From Bryopsis sp. KO-2023 (taxonomy: Eukaryota > Chlorophyta > Ulvophyceae > Bryopsidales > Bryopsidaceae), in assembly GCA_030272585.1 (NCBI GenBank), contig BSYQ01000008.1:6014001-6078000 (forward strand): a stretch of DNA of 64,000 nucleotides, written 5' to 3'. Within the stretch, counting starts at the first letter, position 1. The number at the start of each line of letters is the position of its first letter. The notes beneath the pieces were generated by a model, which was not told where the DNA came from, did no database searches, and saw only the letters and a program-made list of their open reading frames with translations. This document shows positions 11,501 to 23,631 of this stretch, piece after piece. Position numbers and translations under genes: made by a program.

Positions 11501-14500
11501 TTAAGCCCTAGACTTGTTAGGTTGTTGATAAGGAGAGGGGGGTTTTCTCGAGCGGAATTTCATTTTGACCACAGCCTTTTTCTATGGCATTTTTTTTCAA
11601 GTGATTGTGGTCTTGGCAGCCGCTCCAATAAATATGATTATTGGAGTGGCAGAATTGGGGTTTTATTTTTATTATTTTTATTCACTTAAGAGAGAGGAAG
11701 TGCGTTTAGAGTTTTTATTACAGGCCTTGGGAAATTGGTTTGTTAATTTCTCTAGTTGATGCTTTGAGCTCGGATGTAACAAAATTGACTTTTTAAATAA
11801 TCGTTGATTTGCATATGGAATGGTGTCGTGGCATCAACTTTAGGGAATCGTATCAAGTCCCCACTGTTGTTTGCTTTTTTTTTTTGGTTGCATTTTTTGA
11901 GGGGAATTTCCCATTCCGGGGGGGGGCTTGGGTGGGTTTGTTTTTGATGTAATCAGGTTCGTTGGACTTGGATGAAGAGGGATTTCAGTCTGGAAAATCG
12001 GGGGGTAGCAGTCGGCCTTCAGTTTCTCACATCAGGGGCAGTTTGGGCAGCATCGGGAGTTTCGGCAGTGACGAATTTTTCCGATTGCCCAGACTACCTG
12101 AAACCCAAGCTAAAGAATTCAAGGATCGATTATCTGATGAGCGCCTGAAACATCTCAGCATTTCTTCGAGTAAGTTGGTTTGTTGGCCGAAGGCTTGGGG
12201 AAAAGTTCGTCGGGTGTTTTCTTTACGAAAACTATAAAAATACAGGGTTTTTTTCCCCCAAAGCTAGATAGTTTTTCACTGCAACTGCTCTTTAACTTTT
12301 TCGTTCACATCCTGTATTGGTACCATCAATATTTGTTTTTTTATTGAACAGATGTGCTGAGATGTGTGTTTTTGTTTTCCTCAGTGGAATCCCTGTCGAA
12401 CGGTAACATGAGCCCTCAAGGATCTTTATCATCGGAATTAAGTGCAAAATATTCGGCATCTCCACGGACCAAAAATTTGGTGGACGAATTGATGGATGGA
12501 GTGGTTGGGCAAGCCATCGAGCCAGACCTCATGGAAATGTCGCCCCTTCAAGAAAAAGACATCTCTTCTACTCCTGGTCAGAGATTGTCTTTGTCACACA
12601 CATAACAAAGCTTATCTGTTATAACCCGGGAATACATTGGACAATCCTTTTCACCCTTTCCAAGCATAGTTCTTCCAATATCTCTGATATTCTATTCTAT
12701 AGATATTTTTTTTCCAGGCCACTGTGTGCACTGTGTTTCAAATTGACTGCTTCGCTTGTTCGAATGTAGAACCTGGACTTCCGAGAGGATGTGCCATTTT
12801 TACTCCGTTCTGATAAAATGTAAAAACTGGTTGCTGGCCGCTGAAATAGAAGTGTTTTTTTATGTTTATTTTCAGCCACTACAGAAATCATCTCAGCTTT
12901 GTGTCAGCTATTGTTATTGCCTATGCTTCCGGCGCCAACCGTCTGGCAGGTGGCTTGGCTACTCAACCAACTGATGCCATCGTCGAACAAAGGTGGTTGT
13001 GAAGGGAAAGAAAATAGAAAAGATTGATATAAAATTTGTTACTTTCATGAAATTTGTTATTTTCATGTTTGGAGCACAAACAGATTCTGTCAATGAAAGC
13101 CCACTGAAACAGAATTTCAAACAAGTCAACGTTTGAAAGAATGAGTGAATGTGTAAAAAGGTGTTTTTTGTGTTGCAGGATTGGAGGGCCGGGCGGTGGA
13201 CAATCAGTTGGAGATGTTGAAAGGGGCCAATGAGTCATCGAGAAATGGGGTTTTGGATGAACTCAGGGGGATGTGGTGCGATGCCCTTTTGCCACTAATC
13301 CATTTGGAATGGCCGAAAGCAAGGCAGGTAGAGTCCATGCCCATCCCATTCTGCAGCATTAATGGTTATATCGAATGCTTTATCTTTTGCCTAAACTGCC
13401 TACATCTGAATATAAAAAAAAGACAATTTATGAAATGAAGAAGACAAGAGTGAGATTGTTTATATCAAGGGAATATCGAACTGGAATGGAGTTTTCTCTG
13501 TGGAAATCGTTGTGTTGGGTTTTATGGCATCAGCTAGCGAGAATTTTACCACGCTGAGTTGGTGGTGTTATGCATTAGGGAATGCTGCAGCCCTCCCTAG
13601 AATCCACGAGCAGAGCTGTATTGGCATGGATACATGCACAACAATCGCATGAGCTGGGAATGGAGCTGGCCAGTCAAGAGGGCGTCGTTTCGCATCAGGT
13701 CATAGAAAGATGCCACCCCCTACACACCGTTTTTTTTCTCCTGGGATGCTTTTGTTACTCAAGCTTTTTTTTTTTTTTAATCCAGACAACAGCAGTGTAA
13801 CCCATTTTTCTTGTTCAGGTGGCTCGTAGGAAGGGGCTAAGTTTATCAGCCCAGGCAGCGGTCCATGTTCATCACAAGGTTCGCAGAATGGTTGCCATGC
13901 TCCAAATGCACCAGGTGATGAGAGAAATATATGCAGCAAAATTGGGTTCATGTCAGACAGTCATGCAACATTTCAGACAGTCATGCAAGCACAGCAAAAA
14001 ACTGTCATCCAATAACAGAGGGTATGCGTGAGGCGTTTCTTTGTGTGTGTTTTTTTGCCAATGCGAAAAGTAAGGATTTGTTTTGAATATTTCGACACAC
14101 CGCTTTGTGCATTTTCTTTTCTTTCCCTGTTTTTCGCTATTTTTTTTCCTTTTTTTTTGGGGGGGGGGGCCCTCTTTCTACTTGTATGCTTGATTGTGTG
14201 ATTTTTCCTTTCCCCAGCTTTTGAATGAAGGGACTGTTCCAGAGATTTGTGGCTTGCCTTCGGTGACCGAAGCCGATTTGGCATCCAGTGAGGTGAGGGA
14301 GTCTTGCGAAGTGGACCTGGGGGAGTCGGAGGCCATCCGATGCACGGTGGCATTCTCACGGGGACGAGAAAGAAGCGTTTTCTTCAGGTGAAACATAGCA
14401 ACAAAAAAGCAAATGTGAATTTTCTCACTGAATCACATTTCCCTGATGCTGGCTTCGTCTTGAACTGCAGTGGATTGTACTAGGCTGACTGGGCCTGTGA

Positions 14501-15390
14501 CTTTTTTTGGGCCAGCTGTTGGTGGATTCCCCGGGTTTCACCGTTTTTATGTCCCGTTCAATTTTGCTCTTCACGGAGCTTTTTCATTGTCGAATCGTCT
14601 GAGTGCCAACTCAACATGAAAATAATTTCTGCACTGCAGTGTATATGGAGTTCCCTGGACCACCAGCACATCGAAATCGGAACGTCCAGCAACACCTCCC
14701 TCCCCACAAATTTCATTGGAGGACATGAGCAAATTGGTACCAGTGGTTATCTTGGCGGCCCCAGCAGCCTCCAGTTTGAACGCTGGCATGGTTCTGTCGG
14801 TGGCTCCTTTGCTGGGAACGGACCCAGCCGTTGATGGGACCCACCCGAGATGGCTGCATCTGCATGTCAGACCATCAGTACGAAGATTTGTGAAGGCCGT
14901 GCAGGTGAATCCGCAAACCTGGAAGGAAGCAATGAGAGAGAACCGTGCAGAAAATATGAATTTGATTTGAAAGGCTTCCCTCCACCCTCCTTTAAACAAA
15001 AAAAAAGATAGTTGCAGGGTGTTGGGACGATTACCGAGGCAAAACCACCGACAATATGTTTTTCCTGAGTAGACTCTGTATCATGTATTGATCATACTGT
15101 CCAAAGTCCCTCCACCTAACAACCGGGAAATGAAAATCAACCACAGGAAATGAGAATCGCTCTTTGATAGATTTTGATTCTTTTGATGTGGATATTGCCA
15201 GGCTTGCGATCAATGGAATCGATCTTTGATAAAATCATGGCAGCCTTTGGTGGATGGTCATTGGGTTTTGTCTTTCCAAGATGGGGACCATGCGAACAAT
15301 GCCAAACTCATGGTCCAACAGCATGCAGCCAAAATAACCGCTTTGTATTGTGATGTATTGACTCCACTGCTATCCCCTGAAATGACTTGA
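8597..15390 (+). CDS. CLEC16A: CLEC16A/FPL-domain endolysosomal protein
   Basis: A fifteen-exon model fits, with all junctions in phase: 8597-9287, about 9634-9754, 10010-10329, 10672-10799, 10915-11084, 11181-11286, 11958-12171, 12386-12575, 12877-12991, 13180-13327, 13580-13699, 13819-13914, 14219-14388, 14640-14904 and 15203-15390. The first exon carries the FPL domain, with conserved stretches such as ELIIWGDQHEPKFFEFFLEK, LYISFLKTISLKLN and LYTEAIRFINHKEGMVRAAV. These match animal CLEC16A and Drosophila Ema. The tail (AFSRGRERSVFF; GHWVLSF) also matches the animal protein. CLEC16A/Ema acts on endosomal, lysosomal and autophagic membranes; the plant counterpart is linked to vacuolar trafficking. 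Middle exons are Ser/Gly-rich and poorly conserved. The initiator ATG directly precedes the conserved N-terminus. Confidence 0.88.
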
Positions 15391-17350
15391 AGGAAAAAAA
15401 AAAGAATTGAAGATGCACATCACAAAAACGAAGACTTTCAATGAAGGAGGGAGAGTTTTGAAAAAAAATAAAGGGGAAAAAAAGACAAAAAAAGAAAAAG
15501 GATTAGAGATTTCAGTAATGTTGTGTTTTTGTTCGTTTCATGTGTCGTTTCATGCTCCTGTGGAAAGAAAAAGGGTTTAAAAACAAAAATCAAGAAAAAG
15601 GATTTAAAAAAAAATTCCAGCACAGGGATAGAACAATCACAAACAAACAAATTGACCAATCCTGGCGTCTTTTTTCTATTCTCCTGGCTTTTTTTTTCCA
15701 AAACTTCTTTCTTTTTTTTTCACGTGGGAGAAACCAAAAACATTGTGCTGCTTCATCGAAACACTTTTTTTTTTTTTTTTTTTGAAAAGGGGTTCCAAGT
15801 AGAATGAAATTCTACACCCATTTTTTTGTGAATCAGTTTTGATTTTGCAGAATATTGGGGGGAAAAAGAAATCAAAATGGAGTGGGTGGAGTTAGTACGA
15901 AACGAACAGAGAATACAGCTTGTTTGTGTGTGTAGGTGGGTGGGTGGGTGTGTTTCTTATCGGGGCCAATCAGTTTGAAATAATTTATTTTCTGTTTTCT
16001 TTTTCGACATTTTGAGAAATTTCGATGGAATTGGGGGCCTTGGCTCTGATTTGTTCTTGGAGGTGGGGTGTGTTGATATTGTCCCATAAATGCATGACAT
16101 GTGGCAATGGAATTCTGAGGGGTGTTCTCAAGAAAAGTGATGGTGGAGTGAAAAAGGAGAAGGTTGACGATGTGTGGGGGTGGGGTTGGCTCCGGTGTTT
16201 TTAGCCATATAAACAGTTTTCTCTGTGTACATTCTATGGGAGTATGAAGTCGATTTATTCTTGCAACACAAATCAAGCATGGCAAAAAAATCAGCAACTA
16301 CCTCTGTTCCCCTCCCACATGCTTTTTTGGGAGGAAAAAAGCAATGCTGGGGTGAATTTGATGGATGTGGAGAGTGTGTACGAAGGATTTTTGAGGATTT
16401 GCGTGTTCGATTTCAAGGCCTGAATCGCGGGGGGTGGGGTTTCAGGTTTTTTTGTTTTTTTCCAACATAAAATGAAAAGAAAATCAATAGTGAAGTCTAG
16501 GAAATGGAACGTGGAAAATATTGGTGGCGTTTGTGAAGAAACACACACATGAAAATTCCATGTACATGTTGTTGCAACACCAAGAAAAGAACAAACAGGG
16601 AGAAGGGAAGGTTGATGAAATTTTGACTTACATCATGCGTGCATTTAAGAATTGGAATAATAATGGGTAGTCTCACTACAGGGTTCAGGTTTCTGTTCAG
16701 CGATCGAGGGAAAGGAAGGATTGGGAGGGAGAAAAAGAAAGTATATTCTATGCTTGCTAGCAATCGGATTTATGCTCTCAGCAAGAGAACCCAGGCTTCA
16801 TCCTCATGCCAAGAATAAGCCCCCAAGAAAAGAACACAAAAAAGTCAGCGTGGATTCCATGGAGTGCACCTGGGGGAATTTTATTGTTGTTTTCATGCAA
16901 GAAGTGCCATGAGAATTGATTTGACTGAAACCCCCGAGAGAAAGAATCAGGAATATGTTTACACTTGAGAAGGCCGCTGGGGAAAGAATGCACAAAATCC
17001 GGAGGCAGCCAAACAAACAAATTGAAGAAGCAAAATAACAGACAATATCATGCAACCTCCTGTTTCTTCAGGACTCCATTTTAGGCTCAACTCCATTTTG
17101 GGCTCTTTGTGTTAGATTCCCTGCATTGGTTTTGATAAAATATGTTTGCCAAGAGAACCAGACCCCTTTTTAGAAAGCCCCTTCCCAAGTCGAGTACACA
17201 CCGTCACTTTGCATTGATATATCTCCATAAAACATCCCCCTCTCCCCCAAAAAGAAACTACTCCCCACATCATCACCCCGGTTCCTTTCTTTTCCATTGA
17301 CTCATTTCAACCAAAAGATGGACTTCATTTTCCAAAAGAGATGGCGACAA
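15391..17350. other. convergent intergenic region
   Basis: This 2-kb stretch lies between the ends of two convergent genes. It is low in complexity, with runs of A and T (for example T-tracts near 15764-15782), GGGTGGGTGGGTG-type runs near 15935 and scattered short frames. No frame on either strand shows a recognisable motif or codon pattern. I take it as 3' untranslated and intergenic sequence. Confidence 0.5.
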
Positions 17351-20300
17351 CTAAGACCTCCGAGAAGGTGGTTCCAATTTGTATAGATCGTCCAAATCAT
17401 CATCCAACGGATTGTCCCGCTCGAATTGCAAGAACTTGGCCTCCAAATCATCCAGCTTGCCTAGTGACTGTTCGAGCTCTGCCTCCAAATCCTCGATTTC
17501 CTCAAGTGCTAGATCATCCTATCCGAATCAATTGATCAACGTTACGACTTGGTTAACAGCCAATAACGATTTTATATTTTGATTTTCTTGCAAAAATTGA
17601 ATTCAGTGGAACACTGCCCTGTCATTTATTGTTTTAGGAATATCACGGACCAGGCAAGGTATGAGAATGACGCTGAACTGTATTATGACTCACCGTTTCG
17701 CCTGCTCTCTGTGGTGCAGAATGAGCTGGTGGCGATCTGCTTTGAATTTCCTGGGAGTCATTGCTGAGCCGGGGTGCATCCAATTCGATGGGAGTTCCGG
17801 AGGAACTTGAGCTCCTTTGGCTCTCCAGAGCTCCCTGTCCCATCATCAGACTGCCAGCTTGAGCCATTTGCCCCTCCCCCCAAAGGCCTTTGCGAACACC
17901 ACCTTTCGCTCCCCCAGACATTTTTGATGGAGCCTTCTTGTTTCCGGATCTTTGGTTCTGAACAGAAACATGGTCGAAAGGACATGAATGAGAATAAAAG
18001 ATCTAGAATTGGAGTGCAATATGATAATTAGGATGGAAATTGAACGAACAGACATTCGATAGATTCGGATGAAACGACTAGGGGGAAATACCCTGGAACA
18101 AAAACATGCTGATACAAACGGGATGCTAAACCCCTGGTGTTGTATTTGAAATCATTAACAGAACCAAGAAGTACACACTTGCATAGGCTTCCTCTGATAA
18201 GTCTAATTCTTTCGCAGAATCAGGCTAAAGATCAATGAATTTTTAAATGAATCTGTCTTGTTCACAGATTTTCTGCCTAGGTGGGCACCTTAGGCTCCAT
18301 TTGTCTGCCCTCTTCGTCGAATATGACCATGTCATTTGCCTGGGGATTCCTTTGAGGGCTCCGTGGAGTATTGGTGTCGTGTTCAATCTTATATACTTTT
18401 TGAATTGAATGCCAAGGATCATTCTGTGAAGAAAATAGCATCCAATCAGCCTTCCTATCACCTCTAACCAATTAATTGGTGAAAAAAAATTATCCAAAAT
18501 TCAACACCACACAAAATTTAACCACAAGATTTTTTCTTTCTGCAATTCACCTCTGGGCTGCTTGCCCCTAGTCCACTGTCAGTCCTTTCCCAGTCGATAG
18601 ATTCAGGTTGGTTGGTTCCATTCGTCGATTCAACTCTCCTTGGTGATTCTCGAGGTGTTTCCACAACTTCCATTTGGCCTGGAGGAAGGCAATGTAAAGC
18701 TGGTTGATTTTCTTTGCCACCCCTATGCACCAAGTACCCAAAAGTCACATAAGGATTTCATTAAGTATCGTTCCACGTTTCACCGATTGAAATACTCAGA
18801 GCTGGAGCTCTCAATTCAGTCAATTGTTGGCCTGGGAATCCAATGCAACTATTTGACTTGGCATTCGTTTTTCCTTCTGCGCAAAAAGTAAGGATAGCAA
18901 AGGAATGCAATCAGATTAATTAGAACAAATGTCGATCCCCCAAAAAGCATAAATCTGATGTTCAGTTCTGCGTACCAATCAAATCATTGAAACTCGTGAA
19001 CACATATGCTTTTTCAATTGTCTGACATGTACAAATGTGGATCCATTAGACCACCTTTCATTCACAGGTCTTGAAGAAGAGCTGGGCAGCTTGTCTGTGC
19101 TGGGACCAGTTTTCACTAAAGAGGAGGAAGGGATGCTCGAAGCCTTTTTTGATGTCGACGGGCTCAGGCTAACTGTAGACGTTTCCTCTCTGAGTGGAAT
19201 AATCTGTTGAAAAAAAAGAAAACGTGTCATGGCATTAGTGGCGCTGAATAATGATCATGCATGAAATAGGATTAAGAGATGAACATGAGGACTTTTATGA
19301 AAATAGAATCTCAGGGTGACCACTACAGATAGGCGAGAGCTAAATTTGCCGGTGTATTGTGAATAACTATTGTGCAGTCATCTCAATCTCCCTGAAAATT
19401 AAATCAACATGCAAAATTTTCGAATCGACTTGGCAGTGGTTTTCACCTCTTCACCAATGTGCATAAATTCCCCTTGATCATTCATTTGATTCAATAAATT
19501 ATCAAGCTCTTCCATGTCATCCTGCTCGAAAAAATCGGAGCCCTCCTTTTCTATGATCCGCGTCATTCGATCGATGGATGCACTCGTTACCTTCAGTTCT
19601 ACCAAACCATAACGTAGAAATCTTGAATTTGCATGCATATCAAAAAACAGCTTTTCTCAACACCTATGAGAGTGTGTTGATGTCATAATTTCTTGATATT
19701 TCATTTGGTTTTTGAGATGAGCTTGGGGGTTGAGATTTTTGCCACCAAGTGTTTTTGTCACTTACAACAACACAAGTGGATTTTTTTTTGTCGCACAACT
19801 TATTAGAAATTGGCATGATTAGTAAGAAAGTGAAACAGGGAGTGCTCAAGCGATCAAGCTGGTCGATGCATTTGGAAACTGGTGACACTCCCATACCCTG
19901 ACGGATGGAGGGGGGGGCTTTGGAAGCCAGCGACGGTTGCCTGGTGCTCGAAGGCGGAAGAGGTGGCGGTTCTTGCTCCACTTTGGTTGTTATTTCAGGT
20001 TCTTGATGGACAAGTGACTCGCTGCAAAGATGGAAAGCGTTTGTCGAGATGCCAGTTTCGCAAAACATCAGGTGCAACCCTAAGTATCAGCCGAGTGCGA
20101 TAGAATGGAGGGAAAGAAGAATGGTATGTTGTTTCCGTGGAGCGTGCGTACTTGTTTCCCTCCTCCTCTTCGCTGGAGTCACTCACGGCGCTAGAAACCT
20201 CTACACAAACAACACACAAAAACACAAACTACGATTAAGCTTCCTTCCAGTGGTAGTTTTTGCCAAACGCACCTCCTGGCTTGGTACACTTTCTGTTTTG

Positions 20301-20376
20301 CCGACTTCCGTCAACCAGAGAAAATGGTTTCGATTCGTTGAACAGGTCAATCACCTTTCGAAGAGGCACAGCCCAT
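17351..20376 (-). CDS. putative N-myristoylated coiled-coil protein, unknown function
   Basis: I do not recognise the family. Nine minus-strand exons join in consistent phase. The first encodes MGCASSK, an N-myristoylation signal (Gly2, Ser6) followed by Cys3, a typical palmitoylation site, so the product is probably tethered to a membrane. Next come an acidic Ser/Glu stretch (SSEEEEGN), a Pro-rich region (EPPPLPPSS), a helical acidic segment (SIDRMTRIIEKEGSDFFEQDDMEEL), Ser/Thr-rich linkers, a Gly/Met-rich part, and a C-terminal coiled coil (LEEIEDLEAELEQSLGKLDDL) ending DLYKLEPPSRRS. Length is about 400 residues. An in-frame ATG five codons upstream (20391) would hide the glycine, so 20376 is preferred because it exposes MGC. 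The exon 5/6 junction near 19040/18708 is the weakest. It is divergent from TRAP-beta, with about 630 bp between starts. Confidence 0.6.
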
Positions 20377-21005
20377 CGTAAAAAATTTCATATCGGATCC
20401 ACCACTCCAGTTGCGCAGTGTAACACCATTGTATTTCGTTGTGATTGTTGCATCGTCCAATATGAGACTTTTTGGGGCGTTCCAATGCTCCTTCCCTGTG
20501 TGAAAAATGCGCGTTTGCTGGATCCACCCCCCTTACTGGTTACCAGACGAGGGGACACCTTCCAGACAACACCCCCGACTCCACACAACTTCATGTTTGC
20601 AGACGTGATCTGAGGAATGTGTCGAGACTCGACTTGGATATCGAGGAATGTTGCTCGCACGATAAGAATCTCCTGCGAACGGCTGCGGGCATAAATGGCG
20701 GTGTGGGTGGATTCACTGCCTGCAAACAAGCAGGTACACTTTATTTCCTTGCAGACGTCGTCACGATTTTCGCAAGGATTTGGCGCAGCAAGTACATCCA
20801 CACATCCAGTGTCACTTCTAATTCTGGAAGGTGGACACCTAGTCAAAACTGTGTTCGGTGTTTCAGCTTTTGGACTGGTGGTCGAAAAACACGCGCGTTT
20901 CGTTGAAGCTTGTGCCGTCGACGAGTTCCTGTAACTCCTGAAGGCGCTGTCAGCTTCATATCTGCACAGATTCTATCGCCCTCTCTCCGTTGATCGAAGC
21001 ACGAA
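20377..21005. promoter_or_regulatory. divergent intergenic region, shared promoter candidate
   Basis: This 629-bp region separates head-to-head starts (minus gene at 20376, TRAP-beta at 21006). Frames of about 150 codons are open on both strands at once (20388-20846 minus, 20472-20906 plus). Neither shows a known motif, and neither splices convincingly into the flanking genes. I read it as untranslated leaders plus a bidirectional promoter. Confidence 0.35.
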
Positions 21006-23013
21006 ATGTCGAGAAAGTCGTACCATGCGTTGGCCTTGCTGCTCTTGTTGGGTTTCGCTGCAACCTTGACGCCTGTGCGAGCGGATGAGGAGGAGGCCGA
21101 TAGCGAGGACGACGACTACGAAATCGAAGATCTGAGGGCACACCTCGTCGTTCGGAAAGATGTCAAGGAAGATACCGTGGTCGAGGGCAACGAGCTCGCG
21201 GTGGTGGTGACAATCTACAACCAAGGAACAAGGTACCTGATTGACGTTTCGCCCGTTTCCCATTCGTCGAGTCCTTTGCTGGAAAGTAATCGTCCTGGCA
21301 AAGGTTCCTTCCTGATCGACAATCTTGTACGGTTGTTTTCTTTGTTCGAAAAAAACTCTGGTTTACTGGGGTGTTGGCGGCGACGTTGACAGTTGTACCT
21401 TAACGAGGATTCTCTTACACAGAGCAACGGTTTCGCGACGCTTGGCAGAGATGGCCGATGTTGATGTTTTTGTCAAGTACAACAGGACAGTCACTCACAC
21501 TGGTTACTTGTAAGATTATTGTGGCAAAGCATAGGACTCCATATGCCTCTGGAGCAAAACCCTGCCATGAGTTTTGATTCTTAAAACTTGTTCACTCTCT
21601 TGCCCCACAGTACTGCCAGCGATGTGGATGTGAAAGATTCTTTCTCAGAGGAGTCTTTCACTTTGAAGGAGGGTTCCATCAATTTTCATGTGGAGAAAAT
21701 CAGTCCCGGATCGGAAGAGTCGTTTGAGTATGTATTGCTGCCCAAAGTGAATGGACCGGTTTCCTTCAAACAAGCAACGGTTACTTACATGCCTGGAGGC
21801 ACCAGCGATTCCAAGCAGGTGGGACAAATATTCCTGATGTATATTTCTGGAAATGTGTTGCAAAGTGCTGTAATATTGCTTGTGATATTGGCAATAGAGA
21901 GGATAAGGTCAGGGCTACATTAATTATTCATGCAGTCAGGGAAGAAAAAATAAAATCTATTCCACCTTTCCCCACTGGCCAAAAAAAAAGTCAACTGGCT
22001 GAGCTCATCCTCAGACTGAGTCGTGTTGTAACGGGGGCGAAAAATAGTTGAGCAACGCCGGAAGTACAACAGAAAGATCAGCAAAGATTACTGCCCTATG
22101 TTTCATGCTGGTGGTGTATTATGAATACATGCAATGAGATGTAATAAGATCCCCAACATCATATTGATCAAAAACTTGAACACATGTGGGAATGCCTGTG
22201 GAAAACGGGTTTAAGATGCCCTCAGTATTGAGCCATTTCTTACAATAACTGTGTTTGATTTTCTTTTTGTTTAGATGGCAACATCTACTGCTGCTGTAGC
22301 GCTAATTTTGACTTCCCATGACTATGTCATTCGCTCCATCTTAGTCGCGGTAAGAAATTCATGAGTCTGTTTGTTTGTACAAAACTCTCATTTCTTTGAA
22401 AACGTTGGTTTCTCAGACAAGGAATTTGCACACCCTGCAACATGTTCGTGGAAAGAAAACTCAAGGTCTGAAGTGTTTCCATGGGATCACCAGTCTTCCT
22501 CAGTAAAATTGAGTACTTTTTGAAGGTGGGCCTTGAGGGCATGATGAAACACAGTAGCTAGTTTTTCTCAGCATCTCCTTTTTTTGCCCGCCACCCCCTT
22601 TTTCAAACTGGAACATGTCCGATTTAGGCTGTTTCGATTTTTTTTTCGTTTTTTTTTTTTTTTTGAAGAAAACATGGCAAGGGGTGGCCATACATTTGCT
22701 CTCTTTTTTTCTGGCGTAAAGTATGAGGGAACTTGGATTTTGATTCTTAGAGAATTCTTGTCAGTGAGAGCAAGAATCATCCCAACACACTTCTTTCCAT
22801 ACAAAGCTCTAAGAAATTGGCAAACTTGACTGTACGCAGGGGAGCTATGCGACTTTGGGCATTTTCAAAACCGCCCGCCAATGGCAGCAAATTGGAATTT
22901 TCCTGGCCCTTGCTGTTCTGTTGATTGGAGGCAACTGGATGTGGTCCAGCTTGTCAGACGCGCGCTCCACTCATCGACGAAAGAAAGCCTTGGAGGAATT
23001 AAAGAAAGAATAG
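21006..23013 (+). CDS. SSR2: translocon-associated protein subunit beta (TRAP-beta)
   Basis: Four exons: 21006-21232, 21611-21818, 22275-22349 and 22840-23013. The product begins with a signal peptide (SYHALALLLLLGFAATLTPVRA) and an acidic stretch. A lumenal beta-sandwich follows, with VVVTIYNQGTSTASDVDVKD, then SFTLKEGSINFHVEKI, SPGSEESFEYVLLPK and ATVTYMPGG. The order of these blocks matches SSR2/TRAP-beta, which sits beside the Sec61 channel in the ER membrane. Near the C-terminus is one membrane span (IGIFLALAVLLIGGNWMW) and a short basic tail ending KKALEELKKE. Splicing exon 1 directly to 21611 gives the family-typical YNxGxSxAxDV motif. A possible extra exon at 21421-21510 was rejected because it would break that motif. 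Confidence 0.88.
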
Positions 23014-23631
23014 AGTTCTCACACATTTTTGGGAGTGTGAGCATATGGGTTGCGCTTGCAAGGAGGGGGAAAATCGCTCTAATTTGCTTTCTTTCTTTTC
23101 TTTTTTTTTTTCGTCCCGGGGAGAGGCAGACAGTGGTTGGCCTGAAAACACTGTATTCATGTCATGAGGTGTTGTGCCAGTACTGGTTCAAAGTTATGCT
23201 ATCCACAGCATTGGAGAGATGGATATCTGTCTATGCAAAAAGTCTTTTCTCAATGAATGTTCATTGGTCGCCTTACCTGTCAGTGCATCGTTTTGGTGCA
23301 AACTCTATTTTGCTTTCCCACACGGATCACGAGCCCTCGAGGGTGGGACTGTTCCCGCCCGGCGAAACGCTTTAGAATCCACCAGATGTCAGACTTCTGT
23401 TTGCAAGCCCATACAACAAAAAAAAGTTCAAAAAGTAAGCTTACAAAGTTCTGGACACACTCAAGCCCAACACAAAGTTATAATCCACAAAGTCAGAAGT
23501 GGATCCACGTCATAAATTCAATTTCTCAGGAGGACGACATAGAAACAGGCGAGCGAAGTGGGTGATTGGAGGTAGGAAATCGTTTTTCTATCCCACACAT
23601 TCAGCCTTTGCCCAAAACACACGCTTCGAAG
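23014..23631. other. TRAP-beta 3' region and DUF1517 gene leader
   Basis: No gene is supported. Frames that run through here on the plus strand are read-through of the TRAP-beta last exon in other frames. The sequence should hold the TRAP-beta terminator region and the promoter of the next gene. Confidence 0.4.

Noticed and set aside
15760-15785. T-tract near 15,770 as a second retroposon tail
   Set aside because: No flanking duplication or coding segment accompanies it, and T-runs are common throughout the introns and intergenic DNA here.
21421-21510. Possible extra exon of TRAP-beta
   Set aside because: It has usable splice sites and keeps frame, but including it breaks the family motif that forms when exon 1 is joined directly to 21611.
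23566-23631. Extended N-terminus of the DUF1517 protein
   Set aside because: The frame is open upstream but begins with TTG and has no ATG before 23632.
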